A stretch of 64,000 nt of DNA from Phlegmacium glaucopus (Eukaryota > Basidiomycota > Agaricomycetes > Agaricales > Cortinariaceae): assembly GCA_015039465.1 (NCBI GenBank), contig MU130567.1:139239-203238 (forward strand), given 5' to 3'. Positions 13,289 to 25,845 of the stretch are shown piece after piece. The position numbers and the translations under genes were made by a program. The number at the start of each line of letters is the position of its first letter. The first letter of the stretch is position 1. The notes beneath the pieces are model-generated. The model saw only the letters and a program-made list of their open reading frames with translations. It was not told the origin of the DNA and did not search any database.

Positions 13289-13929
13289 ATGGCGCCGTGC
13301 CGGTCTTAGTCTCATCTCTCATCTCTCATCGACATCACTCACACACTTTCCTACCATCCTCTCTATGCTGCTTGACATATCTGCCATATAAATCCCCATC
13401 TTGTAGTTCGAATCTTCTTGTTATATCACTGTATAAAGTCATTGCCATGCACGTTCTTGTCATGGCGCTGCTATGTATATCAAATATCTTGGAACATCTG
13501 TAGTATATATAATATCACTGGCATATGTAACATACTTCCGTGTACTTATCGAACCTTTACTTGGAACTCAAGAACCAACCATTTAGGATCTGGTTATTAG
13601 GCATCCATCCTCGTGACTAACAGAGAAGAGGCTGAGTTGTTTGTACAAATAAACGAAATGTTGTATGGTATCACTCTGGCCTCTGAGATGAAGTTCATTG
13701 ACGGAGCGATACGAGACTGCTGGTTTTATGAGCCTGTTGGATGAGGAGAAAACCCTCAGCTGCTTGATGCTTCAGTTTGTCAACACAAGGATCAGCAGTT
13801 GATAGGCATCAATTTGTCTGAATGAAGGTTACTGCTGTCCTCACCTCTCTTCCCGCAACCCATTCTTGTCCCACCGAACCTTGGGATCAGAAACTTATTT
13901 GACGCTCCTCGAACTTTGTAACATTCACG
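13289..13929. other. Spacer between RdRP and NLR copy 1
   Basis: No gene seen. It is duplicated at 20783-21460 with small indels. It carries the RdRP 3' UTR and the presumed NLR promoter. Confidence 0.5.
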
Positions 13930-16900
13930 ATGGGAAGGCAGACGCTTCTCATGAAGCCTCCCGATAGCGGAGCAGTCATATTCTATAAATCCAGATCGAA
14001 GAAACACTCAGCAACTCCGACTAAACCTTCCAAATCAAGCGTCTACCGCAACAACAATAAAAAATCATCGGATGGTACGTATAGCGTTATTGTCAGACTG
14101 AAGTCCTGTTTTCATGTAAATCCAACTGGTATGTCGTAGACACCTCAACTACAGCTAAGGAGGATACATCTTCAACGTCGCACACTTGGACCAAAACGTT
14201 TCCGGCAGTACCTGTTAATACCAATGATATACCAAGTTCTGTTAAACAGCCCTTTGGAAAGAAGGGTAGTGCTACCGCACAGGCGATCCTTCGCCTCGCC
14301 CAGGACGTCTCTACACTATTTCAAGGAGTCCCATACGTCAAAGTGGTCGCAGGTGTGGTTCAGCAGATAATTACGATTTCTAATGTAAATTGCCACTTTA
14401 CTCAGTTATCCTTAACTCATCCGAGAATACACCCTTTAGGAGCTTGACGCGAACAAAGATAGGAGTCAGGAACTTGTCGACAAAGTCATGATCTACTCTC
14501 GGGTTGTCTTTGAGGCTTTATTAATGTCTCAAGAAGGCGATGAAACACAAAACATCTCTGTTCTCAAAGAGGACTTGATACAGATCGGAAGGTATATGAT
14601 CGAGTCGTTTATCCCAGTAACTCATTCCTAAAAAACTGCATTAGTGTCCTGGAATCGATATATAATTTACTCCATGTGCCAAAAGCCATGTCTCGTTTGA
14701 ACCGTCTAATATATCGGGACGATATCGGTGGCGAGATAGCCAAACAAGATCGAAGGCTGGACACTACCATTTTCGCTTTCCTGGTAAGCTACCACCATAA
14801 GGCTAATAGGCAACGATTTATAAAGCTCCGCGTAGGCAAAATCGTCGATTACGCTGCGCATTACCCGCCATCAGCCAGTTGAAAATAAAGTCAATTTGGA
14901 CTTGATGAGCGTCCGTCACAGCATCATAAGCCCACGATCAAAACCCCAGATTATGTTTGGTAGACACAACGAAATTGACATCGTGGTGAATGAGGTTCTT
15001 AAGCCTCCAAACTATGGCGATCTTCCTCCACGAATTCCTATCCTTGGTTCGGGCGGGATTGGGAAAACCACACTGGCACTGTCTGTCATGCATGATGACC
15101 GTGTCTGCACCAAGTTTGGCGACGAAAGGGTCTTTGTGTCCTGCGAAGCAGTTACTTCAACTGATTTTCTGATTGGAGAGCTTGCCAGTTCGTTGCAACT
15201 TCCTACCGACAAGATCGACAGCTCCCTCTTCCAAACTGTTATCCGACGATTGAGACGAGCACCGACCCTCCTAGTGCTTGACAACTTTGAGACTCCTTGG
15301 GATCCTCCACGAACACGGTCAGGAATCGAGTCTCTGCTTGAAGAAATCACCTCCATCAGGACATTGGTGTGCATTGTAACAATGCGAGGGTCACAGAAAC
15401 CGTCAGGAACTCGATGGTCTAACGTACTTCCTCCTCTCCAACCAGTCGATTTGGAATCAGCTCTTGCCATTTTCAAAACCATATCTCACAAGGAGGATGA
15501 ATACGCGACCAAGCTCATAAAAGCTGTTGATTGTGTCCCATTGGCAGTAACCTTGATGGCAAATCTAGCATCAGTCGATGGCGAGACTACGGAAGCATTG
15601 TGGTTACGTTGGAACGAGGAGAGTACTTCAATGGTTGAAAGAGGTCTGGATCGTCTCTCCAGCTTGGAAATATCAGTTCAAGTTTCTCTATCGAGTCCAC
15701 GGATGCAGCACGATCCATCTGCGGCGGCATTTTTGAGCTTGCTTGCTCTTCTTCCTGATGGAATGTCGCCCAACACACTCCATGCATGTATAACAGGAAT
15801 GTCAAACTTGATATCCGTTAAGAAGGCCATATCTACATTACGACAGAATGCGCTTGTTTATGAAGATTCTAATGGTACTCTCCGTATCCTGAGTCCCGTT
15901 CGACTGTTTATGCGCGCACATCGTCCTCCGTCTTCACAAGCACGACAATTCCTCCACGATCACATTATCCATTTGGCCCTCCAAGGTTCCTCCTATCACG
16001 ACTCGACAGTTCGGACGCAGCTTGAAAGAGAATCAGGCAATATAAATGCCATACTCATCGACATGCTCAAAGACACCACCGCCAGACCGTTGCAAGAAAT
16101 CATAGAAGCGGTTGTCAGCTTTTGTCAATATACATATATTTCAGGAGTTGGCTCGTCAGAAGGCATCGCCATGGCTGTTGATCGACTGCAAAGTTTGGAG
16201 CAGTCTCATTCTATTGGAGTCCCGTTACCTATGGCAGAAAATAAGATCTCATGGCGGAATGGGTTACGTCGTCTACGATTCAATACAGGAAAAGGACAGA
16301 CGATACCGACTTTTGTCGGCGGGGTGCACTCTCCCAACGTTAATCCAACCTTGAAGCTACAAGCCGATTGCTTGGGGTGCTGGGGACAGGTGCTCACTCG
16401 GCAATCCCGATTCGAGCTTGCTCGAGAGAAGTTTAATCTTGCTAAAGACCTCCACTTAAAGGCAGGAGACATCATCGGCCAAGCATATGACATGCTGAAC
16501 ATCGGTCTAGTTCTCTCTCGAGACCCAAAAAACTTTGACGAAGCTTTACTGACTTTCCAAGAGTCCATCAAGTTACACGAGACTGCCAACCACGTTCCAG
16601 GGAAGGCCCACGGTCTGTTGGGTGCTGGGCACCTATTTCGAGACAAGCTGATGTATAACGAAGCTCAGGACATGTTCAACAGCGCTGCCACACTCTTTTC
16701 AAATCTGAAAGACGATTTCGGCCGTATATCGGCGTTGATTGGACTTGGTGCCACGATGCAAACTCGTTCGAGATTCTCTGAGGCAGAAACATATTTCACG
16801 GAAGCCTTAGGTGTTAGCACTGAAATTGGCGATGTCGTGAGCGAAGCAGAAAGCCTAGCAGGTCTCGCAGTCACCTTTCTGCTCAGGTCCCGATTCGCAA

Positions 16901-17961
16901 AAGCGCACAATACCATTCAAAAAGCGATATCAATACGGGAACCTTTTCTGGATGCTGATCATCTTCACATACTTGGTAGAGTTTATGTCGCTAAAACAGA
17001 TTATGAGAAAGCGCAGAAGACTTTTTCCCTCTCACAAACCCTTCATGAAGACTCGGGCGACCGACCTGGACGGTGGGATGATTGGTATTGTCTGGCTCTG
17101 GTTGATTTTTATCGGGGAGAAACGTCCTCAGCCGAAAGCATTGCCGCACAACATTTGCTTCTTCCACCAGCTCTTCTTCAAAGAGCAGGTATTCTTTTCC
17201 TCACTGCTATCATCTCGATTCGTCGTAGCGCCTTGAAACTGGCCGAGCGTCTACTGCTCAAAGCAGACAGTATCTATTCGCAGGTAGACTGCTTGCTTGG
17301 CCAAGCAGCGTGCTCCCATCACGTTGGTGTCATTCTTCTCCGCGAGGGTAAATTTACATTAGCGATGGCTAAGTTCGCTAAGGCATGCGAGATTCATACA
17401 CAGATTGGAAATGTCCAAGGTCAAGCTGATGCCATGAACCTGATATGCGAGACTTTGTTGGTACAAGGATGTTTACAGGAGGCTTTGGCGACAATTTCGG
17501 AAGTGCTGGCACTTCACATTCAGATCGAGGACTTTTCTGGCCAAGGCGATGATCTGTACATTCTGTCGAGTATTTTCCTTGCCCAAAAGAGATTTCCTGA
17601 TGCTGAGAAGATAATTCGGGAGGCACTGGAGATGCATATACGTTCGAAATCGATGTACGGCGAGGCTCGAGATCTTGCTAGATTGGGCGATATTCTTTGG
17701 CAAATGCGGGAAGGCAAGTCCGATGCCGAAGGAGAGCGTTCGGATGATGTAGTGTCTGTCCAGCAAGCTAAAACCCTGTTCCATGGCATGGGTGCATCAG
17801 GGGAAGCCCATGCCTGTAAGGAGCAGGAACAACTTATGTCAGGAAAAGTCATAGACCGTGATGACAAGATCTATCGAACAGAAGACGATGAATACTCCTG
17901 GTTGGTTAGTAATATTGAGCCTTTGATGAAGGAGCCACGAAGGAGCCAGGGGAGAGCATAA
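13930..17961 (+). CDS. NLR protein: MLKL-like helical domain, NB-ARC, TPR repeats (copy 1)
   Basis: Five exons (13930-14074, 14140-14384, 14440-14591, 14645-14783, 14836-17961) keep phase for about 1268 residues. Residues 1-85 are disordered. Residues about 90-230 form amphipathic helices (AILRLAQDV, VPYVKVVAGVV, YSRVVFEALL, KAMSRLNRLIY), the pattern of the MLKL-type/HeLo-like membrane-active N-terminal domains of basidiomycete NLRs. The NB-ARC follows, with P-loop GSGGIGKTT near 298-306, Walker B LLVLDNFETPWD near 372, and VPLAVTL, the counterpart of the plant GLPLA motif. A winged-helix segment (FLSLLALLPDG) leads to tandem TPRs from about 740 to 1180 (LLGAGHLFRD, AEAETYF-type helices). By family analogy, the TPRs sense a ligand, NB-ARC oligomerises and the helical domain triggers cell death; this is inferred. 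It lies downstream of the RdRP in the same direction. Confidence 0.9.
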
Positions 17962-19096
17962 GTAACATCCAGTTATGACTGACTATTCGAAAATGTGATG
18001 ATTAGTACTAATGGACAATATTGATATATTTATTATTGGATTTATTCCATTACTGTAATTAAAGGCTGCCTTAAATTTCCTTTGAAATGGACCGTCTGGA
18101 GGGTGTTGAGGTTCGTAGTGTGGTTGTAATCATTTAGCTGTCTCTTTGCTTCATACTCAATCACAGTGATGGCCCAGGTAGAAGCCTTGGCATGCACAAC
18201 ATATCGCTGTTCATTGGTGAAATTTTGAAGGCTATGGTAGACTTTGGAACTTGACAAAAAATAGTGAAGATCAATGTGACAACGGTCAAAGCACTTGATG
18301 ACTTATATTTTATTCCACTGATAGAGTGGTGGAAACCCCGGGGTGGGAAACACTGGAAGAAATGAAGACTCGTGCAACTTCAGGCAGTTCTTCTGTTGAT
18401 TCACTCTTGCGTTTGAAGTACAGCTTTACATGATCATAGTTAGTCCTCCACTAGTGAGACTGTATCTTATTATAGTTTCCCTAGGAAATACATATGTCGA
18501 AATACACGCCTCCGAAGCATTCGCCAAATATCTTTTAGGCGACGAGATGTATATTAGTACATGATAATGGTCCGAGGTCTCTAAAGTTGTATCACTCTCA
18601 GAATCAGATTCACTATGATCGCACCCTGAACTGGAACCATGGCTGTGTTTAGTCTCCCGAAGGCAGCCCATATAATGATGGAAGACAAATCGTTCCATCT
18701 ATAGGCTGTGTTGGAAGTTATTCATCGAATCAAATGCCTCTCAAGATTACTTATATCATATGATCTGACGTCTTAAAGCCGATGGCTGTTTTAACAACGA
18801 AGGAACCCTGCCAACAGCTGTCAAGTTACACAAGACTAATAAATCCCTGCCCTTTTAGAAAATAGGATCGGCCGCTCCTGGAACGCGCTTGCATGATTAT
18901 GTGACAACGAACATTCATGGAGAGTATACGGCATTGCAATCGTCAATCCTTTGTATTCTTACCACCACGATAATATGGCCCGAATCTCTCAACTATCTGT
19001 CGAATTGCACTGCGAAACCCTCAAACACGCTTTTCACTACTCTCGCCGCCCCAGGCACTGCTATGGTTTGCCACAAAAGGTACCTCCCGGCATAGA
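17962..19096. other. Spacer downstream of NLR copy 1
   Basis: The first ~370 bp repeat downstream of NLR copy 2. The rest is AT-rich with only short ORFs (for example 18426-18698, minus) that I do not recognise. Confidence 0.4.
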
Positions 19097-20047
19097 ATGG
19101 ATAGAAGAAGCACGCACTCCTATGCTGCCTTGACTTGCACCCTTTGGCGGGACATCCTGGCAGGAATTCCGGAGTGCTGGACACGGATCGTGTTTGATGT
19201 GACCGTTGACCCCAGTCCAATCCTCAATGCTTTTGAGTCGTCCAAGTCTCACAGGAATTGAGTTGCTGGTATTTACCAGCGCAACTGATCATGCCGAGAT
19301 ATCCGAAGATCGTGAACGGAACCGCGTCATGGCCATCGTGGATGCTCTAGAATCCCATTATCATATCCGTCGCTGCTCCTCCATCATTTTCGACGTGATG
19401 TACGAATCGTCGTTTCCTCCCTCCCTCTTCTTCTTTTCCCAATCAGCTCCGAATCTGCGTGAACTAAAACTCAAATTCCGTGTGGCCCAAGCCGAAATAG
19501 AAAATAACAGCTATGATATACTTCCTTTCCGTATCTCTGATCCACGCCTCGCTACATCATTTCCATCGCTGCACTCGATTTCAATGGATGGGCGAGCCTT
19601 CATGGGGTTATGCTCATTCAATGGTGCGGATGAGTGGTTCAAGAACCTGGAAACTGGCCAAAATTTGAGCTTGTGCATCGCGAAGTTCCGATTCAATGAA
19701 GAGGACGGCATTTCTGTATGGGATTTTGCATCTTGCATTTCCAAGATCCACTCCCTCAGGAATCTCCACTTTCAAAAGTTGTCGGTGGCATATTCATATT
19801 CACATGAACCTGATCATGGTAAAGCCTGTAGGAATTATCTCAAGCTAAGCCACTTCCATTTCGACAATGTCTCGAAAGACTTCCTATCCGAGTTCTTCGC
19901 TTGCGCAACATGTTATGGCAAAAGGACAATCTTTAGTCGATGCGCAATTCCTAGAATATCCCAACCGTTCTGCTGTTTGGATCTGGAACTCAACAATATT
20001 ATTGCAGACAAAGAAATCAGCGAGAATTCCACATGGGAAAGCAGTCT
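19097..20047 (+). pseudogene. F-box/LRR-like gene fragment, frameshifted and fused to an RdRP piece
   Basis: The translation resembles the common agaricomycete F-box protein layout. It has a C-x-L-W-R-D-I-L motif with I-P-E-C-W-T-R-I, as found just after an F-box, followed by leucine-rich stretches such as FFSQSAPNLRELKLKF and SFPSLHSISMDG. The F-box itself is not visible upstream. The frame changes near 19235, between LNAFES and RPSLTGIELLV, so a one-base indel has broken it. At 20048 the sequence switches without a stop into the RdRP C-terminal region, in frame for about 50 codons. It is best read as a truncated, dead F-box gene caught at the duplication breakpoint. No complete product is expected. 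Confidence 0.65.
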
Positions 20048-20782
20048 TCACCCTAACATGCGCATCCAGGCAATGCAAATCTATCTACTTGGTGCCTTCA
20101 GTGACTCTTCCATTGTTGGGCAATATTCAATGATGCATGATAACTCTGTATATGAGCGGGGTTATGGTAACCCCCGTACAGTTAAACTAGCTGCCAAGTA
20201 AGCACGCTTCTCAAAATTCTTGGCGATGTACTGATTATTCCACTAGTTTTGTAAAGTCTTAGATGGTCCCAAAACGGGCTGGACGAATCGCGCCTCGAAC
20301 CAGATTTGGATTTGATTGAGCCCTGGACCGCCGCACAGAGATGGTCAGCACAAGGAACCCTCGCTGAGATCAAACAAGAAGATCTCGACATCATCGCTAC
20401 CCATGTCCGCAATGTTTACGAAAAACATCAGGAGGGCTTGAAGCTCAGAAAGCCAAAGCCAGATGCTACAGGCGCTCCGTGTTCGAGCTTGCCAATCGAA
20501 GTCCGTCAAGACGTGATTCGCTCTGTTTCACGAGCATTTACCAGTTTTCCTCACGTTGAAGACCTCCAGACAATGCCTGATCAAGCTACTACAGCTCGAC
20601 TTCGTGCATCGTATGCGTTCAAGTATGATGCAGAAAAGAATACTATAAAAGGAGGTTGGAGTCGGTTTCCTTGGAATGTTGCCATGCGAGAACTGTGCGC
20701 TATCAAGGCAACTGCACTTGGTCCCTCCAAGACTGTCACTAACAACTTTTATGAGAGGTTCCGATTGTCCAAAATTCAATAG
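20048..20782 (+). pseudogene. Duplicated 3' fragment of the RdRP gene
   Basis: Copy of RdRP exons 11-12 without the catalytic GDYDGD segment. It begins at the codons for PNMRIQAMQ. The intron after LAAK is retained, but its acceptor side has lost one G, which shifts the frame into a stop. A further ~238 bp, equivalent to 12551-12788, are deleted inside the last exon. The remaining 158-codon stretch is over 90% identical to the parent, so the event is recent. It cannot encode a polymerase. As a transcribed sense fragment it could in principle interfere with or feed silencing of the parent gene, but nothing in the sequence proves that. Confidence 0.9.
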
Positions 20783-21460
20783 ATGGCACCGCGCCGGCCT
20801 TGCTTTCATCTCTCCACTCACACACTTTGCTACCATCTTCTCTACGCTCCTATCTGCCATATAAATCCCCATCTTGTAGTTACGAATCTTCTTGTTATAT
20901 TGCATAAAGTTATTGCCATGCATGTTCTTGTCATGGCGCTGCTATATATGTATATCAAATACCTTGGAACATCTTGGGACATCTGCAGCATATCTTGGGA
21001 CATCTAGTATATCATATGTAACATACTTTCGGCTCGCTATCATGCATTCATCTTGGAACTCGACATTTAGGCTCTGGATTCTGGAAATCAGGCACCTAAT
21101 CGTATCCATCTCGTGACTAGGGAGAGTTGTTTGTACATACAAAGAAACGAAGGCGATAGAGTCCTTGTCTGCCTTGAACAGCAACTGTGTCCTTTGTGTG
21201 TTTATCAGCACTCTATTGACCTCTGAGATGAAGTTCATACGGAGCGATACGAGAGTGCTGGTTTTAGGAGCCTGGATGATGAGAAAATTCTCAGCTGCTT
21301 GACAGAAGCTTCAGTTTGTCAACACAAGGGTCAGCAGTTGACAAGCATAGCGTCTCAATTTGTCTGAATGAAGGTTACTGTTGTCCTCACCTCTCTTCCC
21401 GCAACCCATTTTTGTCCCACAGAACGTTGAAATCAGAAACTCATTTGACGAATATTCACG
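20783..21460. other. Spacer between RdRP fragment and NLR copy 2
   Basis: Copy of 13289-13929 with indels. It contains repeated CTTGGGACATCT-like words at 20965-21010. No gene. Confidence 0.5.
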
Positions 21461-24400
21461 ATGGGAAGGATGATGCGACGCATAAAGCCTCCCGTTAGCG
21501 GGGCAGTCATATTCTATGGATCCAGATCAGCTGCTGATAAGAAACTCTCATCAACTCCGATTGATCCTTCCAAATCAAACGTCTACCTCAACAACAAAGT
21601 CGGATCAGAACCATCGAATGGTATGGATAGCGTTATTGTCAGACTGAAGTCTTTTTCCATGTAAATCTAACTGGTATGTTGCAGACACCTCAACTACAGC
21701 TACAAAGAAGGATACATCTTCAACGTCGCACATCGGCGTTTCTGGGACCAAAACGTTTCCGGCGGTACCTATTAATACCAGTGACATACCAAGTTCTGTT
21801 AAACCCTTTGGAAGGGAGGGTAGTGCTACCACACAAGCGATCCTTCGTCTCGCACAGGATATCTCTGCGCTATTTCAAGAGGTCCCATACGTCAAAGTGG
21901 TCGCAGGTGTGGTTGAGCAGATAATCACAATTTCAAATGTAAATTGCTACTTTACTCAGTTATCCTTAACTTACGCGAGAATACACCCTTTAGGAGCTTG
22001 ACGCGAACAAAGATAGGAGTCAAGAACTTGTCGACAAAGTCATGACCTACTCTCGGGTTGTCTTTGAGGCTTTATTAATTTCTCAAGAAGGCGATAAAAC
22101 ACAAGATATCTCTGTTCTCAAAGAGGACTTGATGCAGATCGGAAGGTATATAATCGAGTCGTTTATCCTAGTAACTCTTTCCTAAAAAACTGCATTAGTG
22201 TCCTGGAATCGATATATAATTTACTCCAAGTGCCGAAGGCCATGTCTCGTTTCAATCGTCTAATCTATCGGGAGGACATCGCTGACGAGATAGCCAAACA
22301 AGATCGAAGGCTGGACACTACCATTATCGCTTTCCAGGTAAGCTACCAACCATAACGCTAACAGGCAACGACTTATATGAACTCCACGCAGCTAAAATCA
22401 TCAATTACGCTGCGCACTACCCGCCAGCAGCCAGTTGAGAACAAGGTCAATTTGGACTCGATGAGCGTCCGTCACAGCATCATAAGCCCACGATCAAAAC
22501 CCCAGATTATGTTCGGTAGACACAACGAAATTGACATCGTGGTGAATGAGGTTCTTAGCGATCTTTCTCCACGAATTCCCATTCTTGGTTCGGGCGGGAT
22601 TGGGAAAACCACACTGGCACTGTCTGTCATGCATGATGACCGTATCTGCACCAAGTTCGGCGACGAAAGGGTCTTTGTGTCCTGCGAAGCGGTTACTTCA
22701 CCTGATTTTCTGATTGGAGAGCTTGCCAGTTCATTGCAACTTCCTACCGACAAGATCGACAGCTCCCTCTTCCAAACTGTTATCCGACGATTGAAGCGAG
22801 CACCGACCCTCCTAGTGCTTGACAACTTCGAGACTCCTTGGGATCCTCCACAAACACGGTCAGAAATCGAGTCTATACTTGCAGAAATCACCTCCATCGG
22901 GACATTGGCATGCATTGTAACAATGCGAGGGTCACAGAAACCGTCAGGAACTCTATGGTCTAACGTACTTCCTCCTCTTCAACCAGTTGATTTGGAATCA
23001 GCTCTTGCCATTTTCAAAACTATATCTCACAAGGAGGATGAATACGCGACCAAACTCATAAAAGCTGTTGATTGTGTCCCATTAGCAGTAACCTTGATGG
23101 CTAATCTAGCGTCAGTTGACGGCGAGACTACGGAAGCATTGTGGTTACGTTGGAACGAGGAGAGTACTTCAATGGTTGAGAGAGGACTGGATCGTCTCTC
23201 CAGCTTGGAAATATCAGTTCAAGTTTCTCTATCGAGTCCACGGATGCGGCACGATCCATCTGCAGTGGCTTTTTTGAGCTTGCTTGCTCTTCTTCCTGAT
23301 GGAATGTCGCCCAACACACTCCATGCATGTATAACAGGAATGTCAAACTTGATATCCGTTAAGAAGGCCATATCTACATTACGACAAAATGCGCTTGTTT
23401 ATGAAGATTCTAATGGTACTCTCCGTATCCTGAGTCCCGTTCGACTGTTTATGCGCGCACATCGTCCTCCGTCTTCACAAGCACGACAATTCCTCCACGA
23501 TCACATTATCCATTTGGCCCTCCAAGGTTCCTCCTATCACGACTCGACAGTTCGGACGCAGCTCGGAAGAGAACTAGGCAATATAAATGCCATACTCATC
23601 GACATGCTCAAAGACACCACCACCGCCAGACCGCTGCAAGAAATCATAGAAGCTGTTGTCAGCTTCTGTCAATATACTTATATTTCAGGAGTTGGCTCGT
23701 CAGAAGGCATCGCCATGGCTGTTGATCGACTGCAAAGTTTGGAGCAGTCTCATTCTATTGGAGTCCCGTTACCGTTACCTATGGCAGAAAATAAGATCTC
23801 ATGGCGGAATGGGTTACGTCGTCTACGATTCAAGGCAGGAAAAGGACAGGCGATACCGGCTTTTGTCGGCGGGGTGCACTCCCCCAACGTTAATCCAACA
23901 TTGAAGCTACAAGCCGATTGCTTGGGGTGCTGGGGACAGGTGCTCACTCGGCAATCCCGATTCGACCTTGCTCGAGAGAAGTTTAATCTTGCTAAAGACC
24001 TCCACTTAAAGGCAGGAGACATCATCGGCCAAGCATATGACATGCTCAACATCGGTCTAGTTCTCTCTCGAGACCCAAAAAACTTTGACGAAGCTTTACT
24101 GACTTTCCAAGAGTCCATCAAATTACACGAGACTGCCAACCACATTCCAGGGAAGGCTCACGGTCTGTTAGGTGCCGGGCACCTATTTCGAGACAAGCTG
24201 ATGTATAACGAAGCTCAGGACATGTTCAACAGCGCCGCCACACTCTTTTCAAATCTGAAAGACGATTTTGGCCGTATATCGGCGTTGATTGGACTTGGTG
24301 CCACGATGCAAACTCGTTCTCGATTCTCTGAGGCAGAGACATATTTCACGCAAGCCTTAGGTGTTAGCACCGAAATTGGCGATGTCGTGAGCGAAGCAGA

Positions 24401-25472
24401 AAGCCTAGCAGGTCTCGCAGTCACGTTTCTGCTCAGGTCCCGATTCGCAGAAGCGCACAATACCATTCAGAAAGCGATATCAATACGGGAACCTTTCCTT
24501 GAGGCTGATCATCTTCACATACTTGGTAGAGTTTATGTCGCTAAAACGGATTATGAGAAAGCACAGAAGACTTTTGCCCTCTCACAAATCCTTCATAATG
24601 ACTCTGGCGACCGACTTGGACGATGGGATGATTCGTATTATCTGGCCTTGGTTGCTTTTTATCGGGGAGAAACGTTCTTATCCGAATGCGTTGCCACAAA
24701 GCATTTGCTTCTTCCACCAGCTCTCCTTCAAAAAGCAGATATTCTTGTCCTCACTGCTATCATCTCGATTCGTCGTAGCGCCTTGAAAATGGCCGAGCAT
24801 CTACTGCTCGAAGCAGACACTATCTATTCGCAGGTAGACTGCTTGCTTGGCCAAGCGGTGTGCTCCCATTATGCTGGTGTCATTCATCTCCGAGAGGGTA
24901 AATTTAACTTAGCGATGGACAAGTTCGCCAAGGCATGCGAGATTCATACACAGATTGGAAATGTCCAAGGTCAAGCTGATGCCATGAACCTGATATGCGA
25001 GACTTTGTTAGTACAAGGATGTTTACAGGAGGCTTTGGCGACAATTTCGGAAGTGCTGGCACTTCACATTCAGATTGAGGATTTTTCCGGCCAAGGCAAT
25101 GATCTGTACATTCTATCGACTATTTTCCTTGCCCAAAAGAGATTTTCTGATGCTGAGAAGATAATTCGGGAGGCACGGGAGATGCACATACGTTCGGGAT
25201 CGATATACGACGAAGCTCGAGATCTTGCTAGATTGAGCGATATACTTTGGCAAATGCGGGAAGGCAAATCCGATGCCGAAGGAGACTGTTCGGATGATAC
25301 AGTCTATGTCCAGCAAGCCCAAGTCCTGTTCCATGGCACGGGTGCATTAGTGGAAGCCCATGCCTGTAATAAGCAGAAACAACTTATGTCAGGACAAGTT
25401 ATAGACGGTGATGAAAAAATCTATGCAAGGGGTGAAGATGAATACTCCTGGTTGGTTAGTAATTTCCATTAA
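21461..25472 (+). CDS. NLR protein: MLKL-like helical domain, NB-ARC, TPR repeats (copy 2)
   Basis: Intact paralogue of the gene at 13930. Exons 21461-21620, 21685-21938, 21994-22145, 22199-22337 and 22392-25472 keep phase for about 1261 residues, with all five exon borders at equivalent places. P-loop GSGGIGKTT, Walker B LLVLDNFETPWD and VPLAVTL are unchanged. Exon 1 differs most (extra AADKKLSS-type insertion), KPPNYG is lost before the P-loop, and LPLP is duplicated after the winged helix. Substitutions cluster in the TPR region (equivalent of 17040-17250) and at the C-terminus, whereas the NB-ARC is almost invariant. This is what is expected if the sensor part diversifies while the switch is kept, or if gene conversion homogenises the 5' half. 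Function is inferred as for copy 1. Confidence 0.9.
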
Positions 25473-25845
25473 GTAGCCACGAAGGAGCCATGGGAGAGCA
25501 TAACATCCAGTTACAACTGACTACTCGAAAATGTGATGATCTTTGTACTAATGAGCAATATTGATACATTTATTATTGAATTTATTCCATTAATTAAAAG
25601 ACCACATCTTTCCTTGAAACGGACCACCAGACGGTGTTGAGGTTCGTGGCGTGGTTGTTATTATCATTTAGCTGCCTTTTTGCTTCATACTCAATCACAG
25701 GTAGAAGCCGCTGTTCATTGGTGAAATTTTGAAGTCTATGATAGACTTTGGAAGCAAAAACCTTGACAAAAAATTGTGAGGATCAATGTGACAACGGTTA
25801 AAGCATTTGATGACTTATTTTATTGCACTGATAGATTGGTGGAGA

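Larger units (their letters stand above)
12314..18335 (+). repeat. Tandem segmental duplication, copy 1 (RdRP tail + NLR + 3' flank)
   Basis: This stretch is matched by 20048-25845 in the same orientation. It covers the RdRP from exon 11 onward, the spacer, the full NLR gene and about 370 bp of 3' flank. Homology begins sharply at the shared string CCTAACATGCGC. The flank match fades near a shared CACTGATAGA motif. Confidence 0.9.
20048..25845 (+). repeat. Tandem segmental duplication, copy 2
   Basis: Partner of 12314-18335. The offset between copies is about 7.5-7.7 kb. It differs by small indels, the 238-bp deletion in the RdRP fragment and scattered substitutions. Confidence 0.9.
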
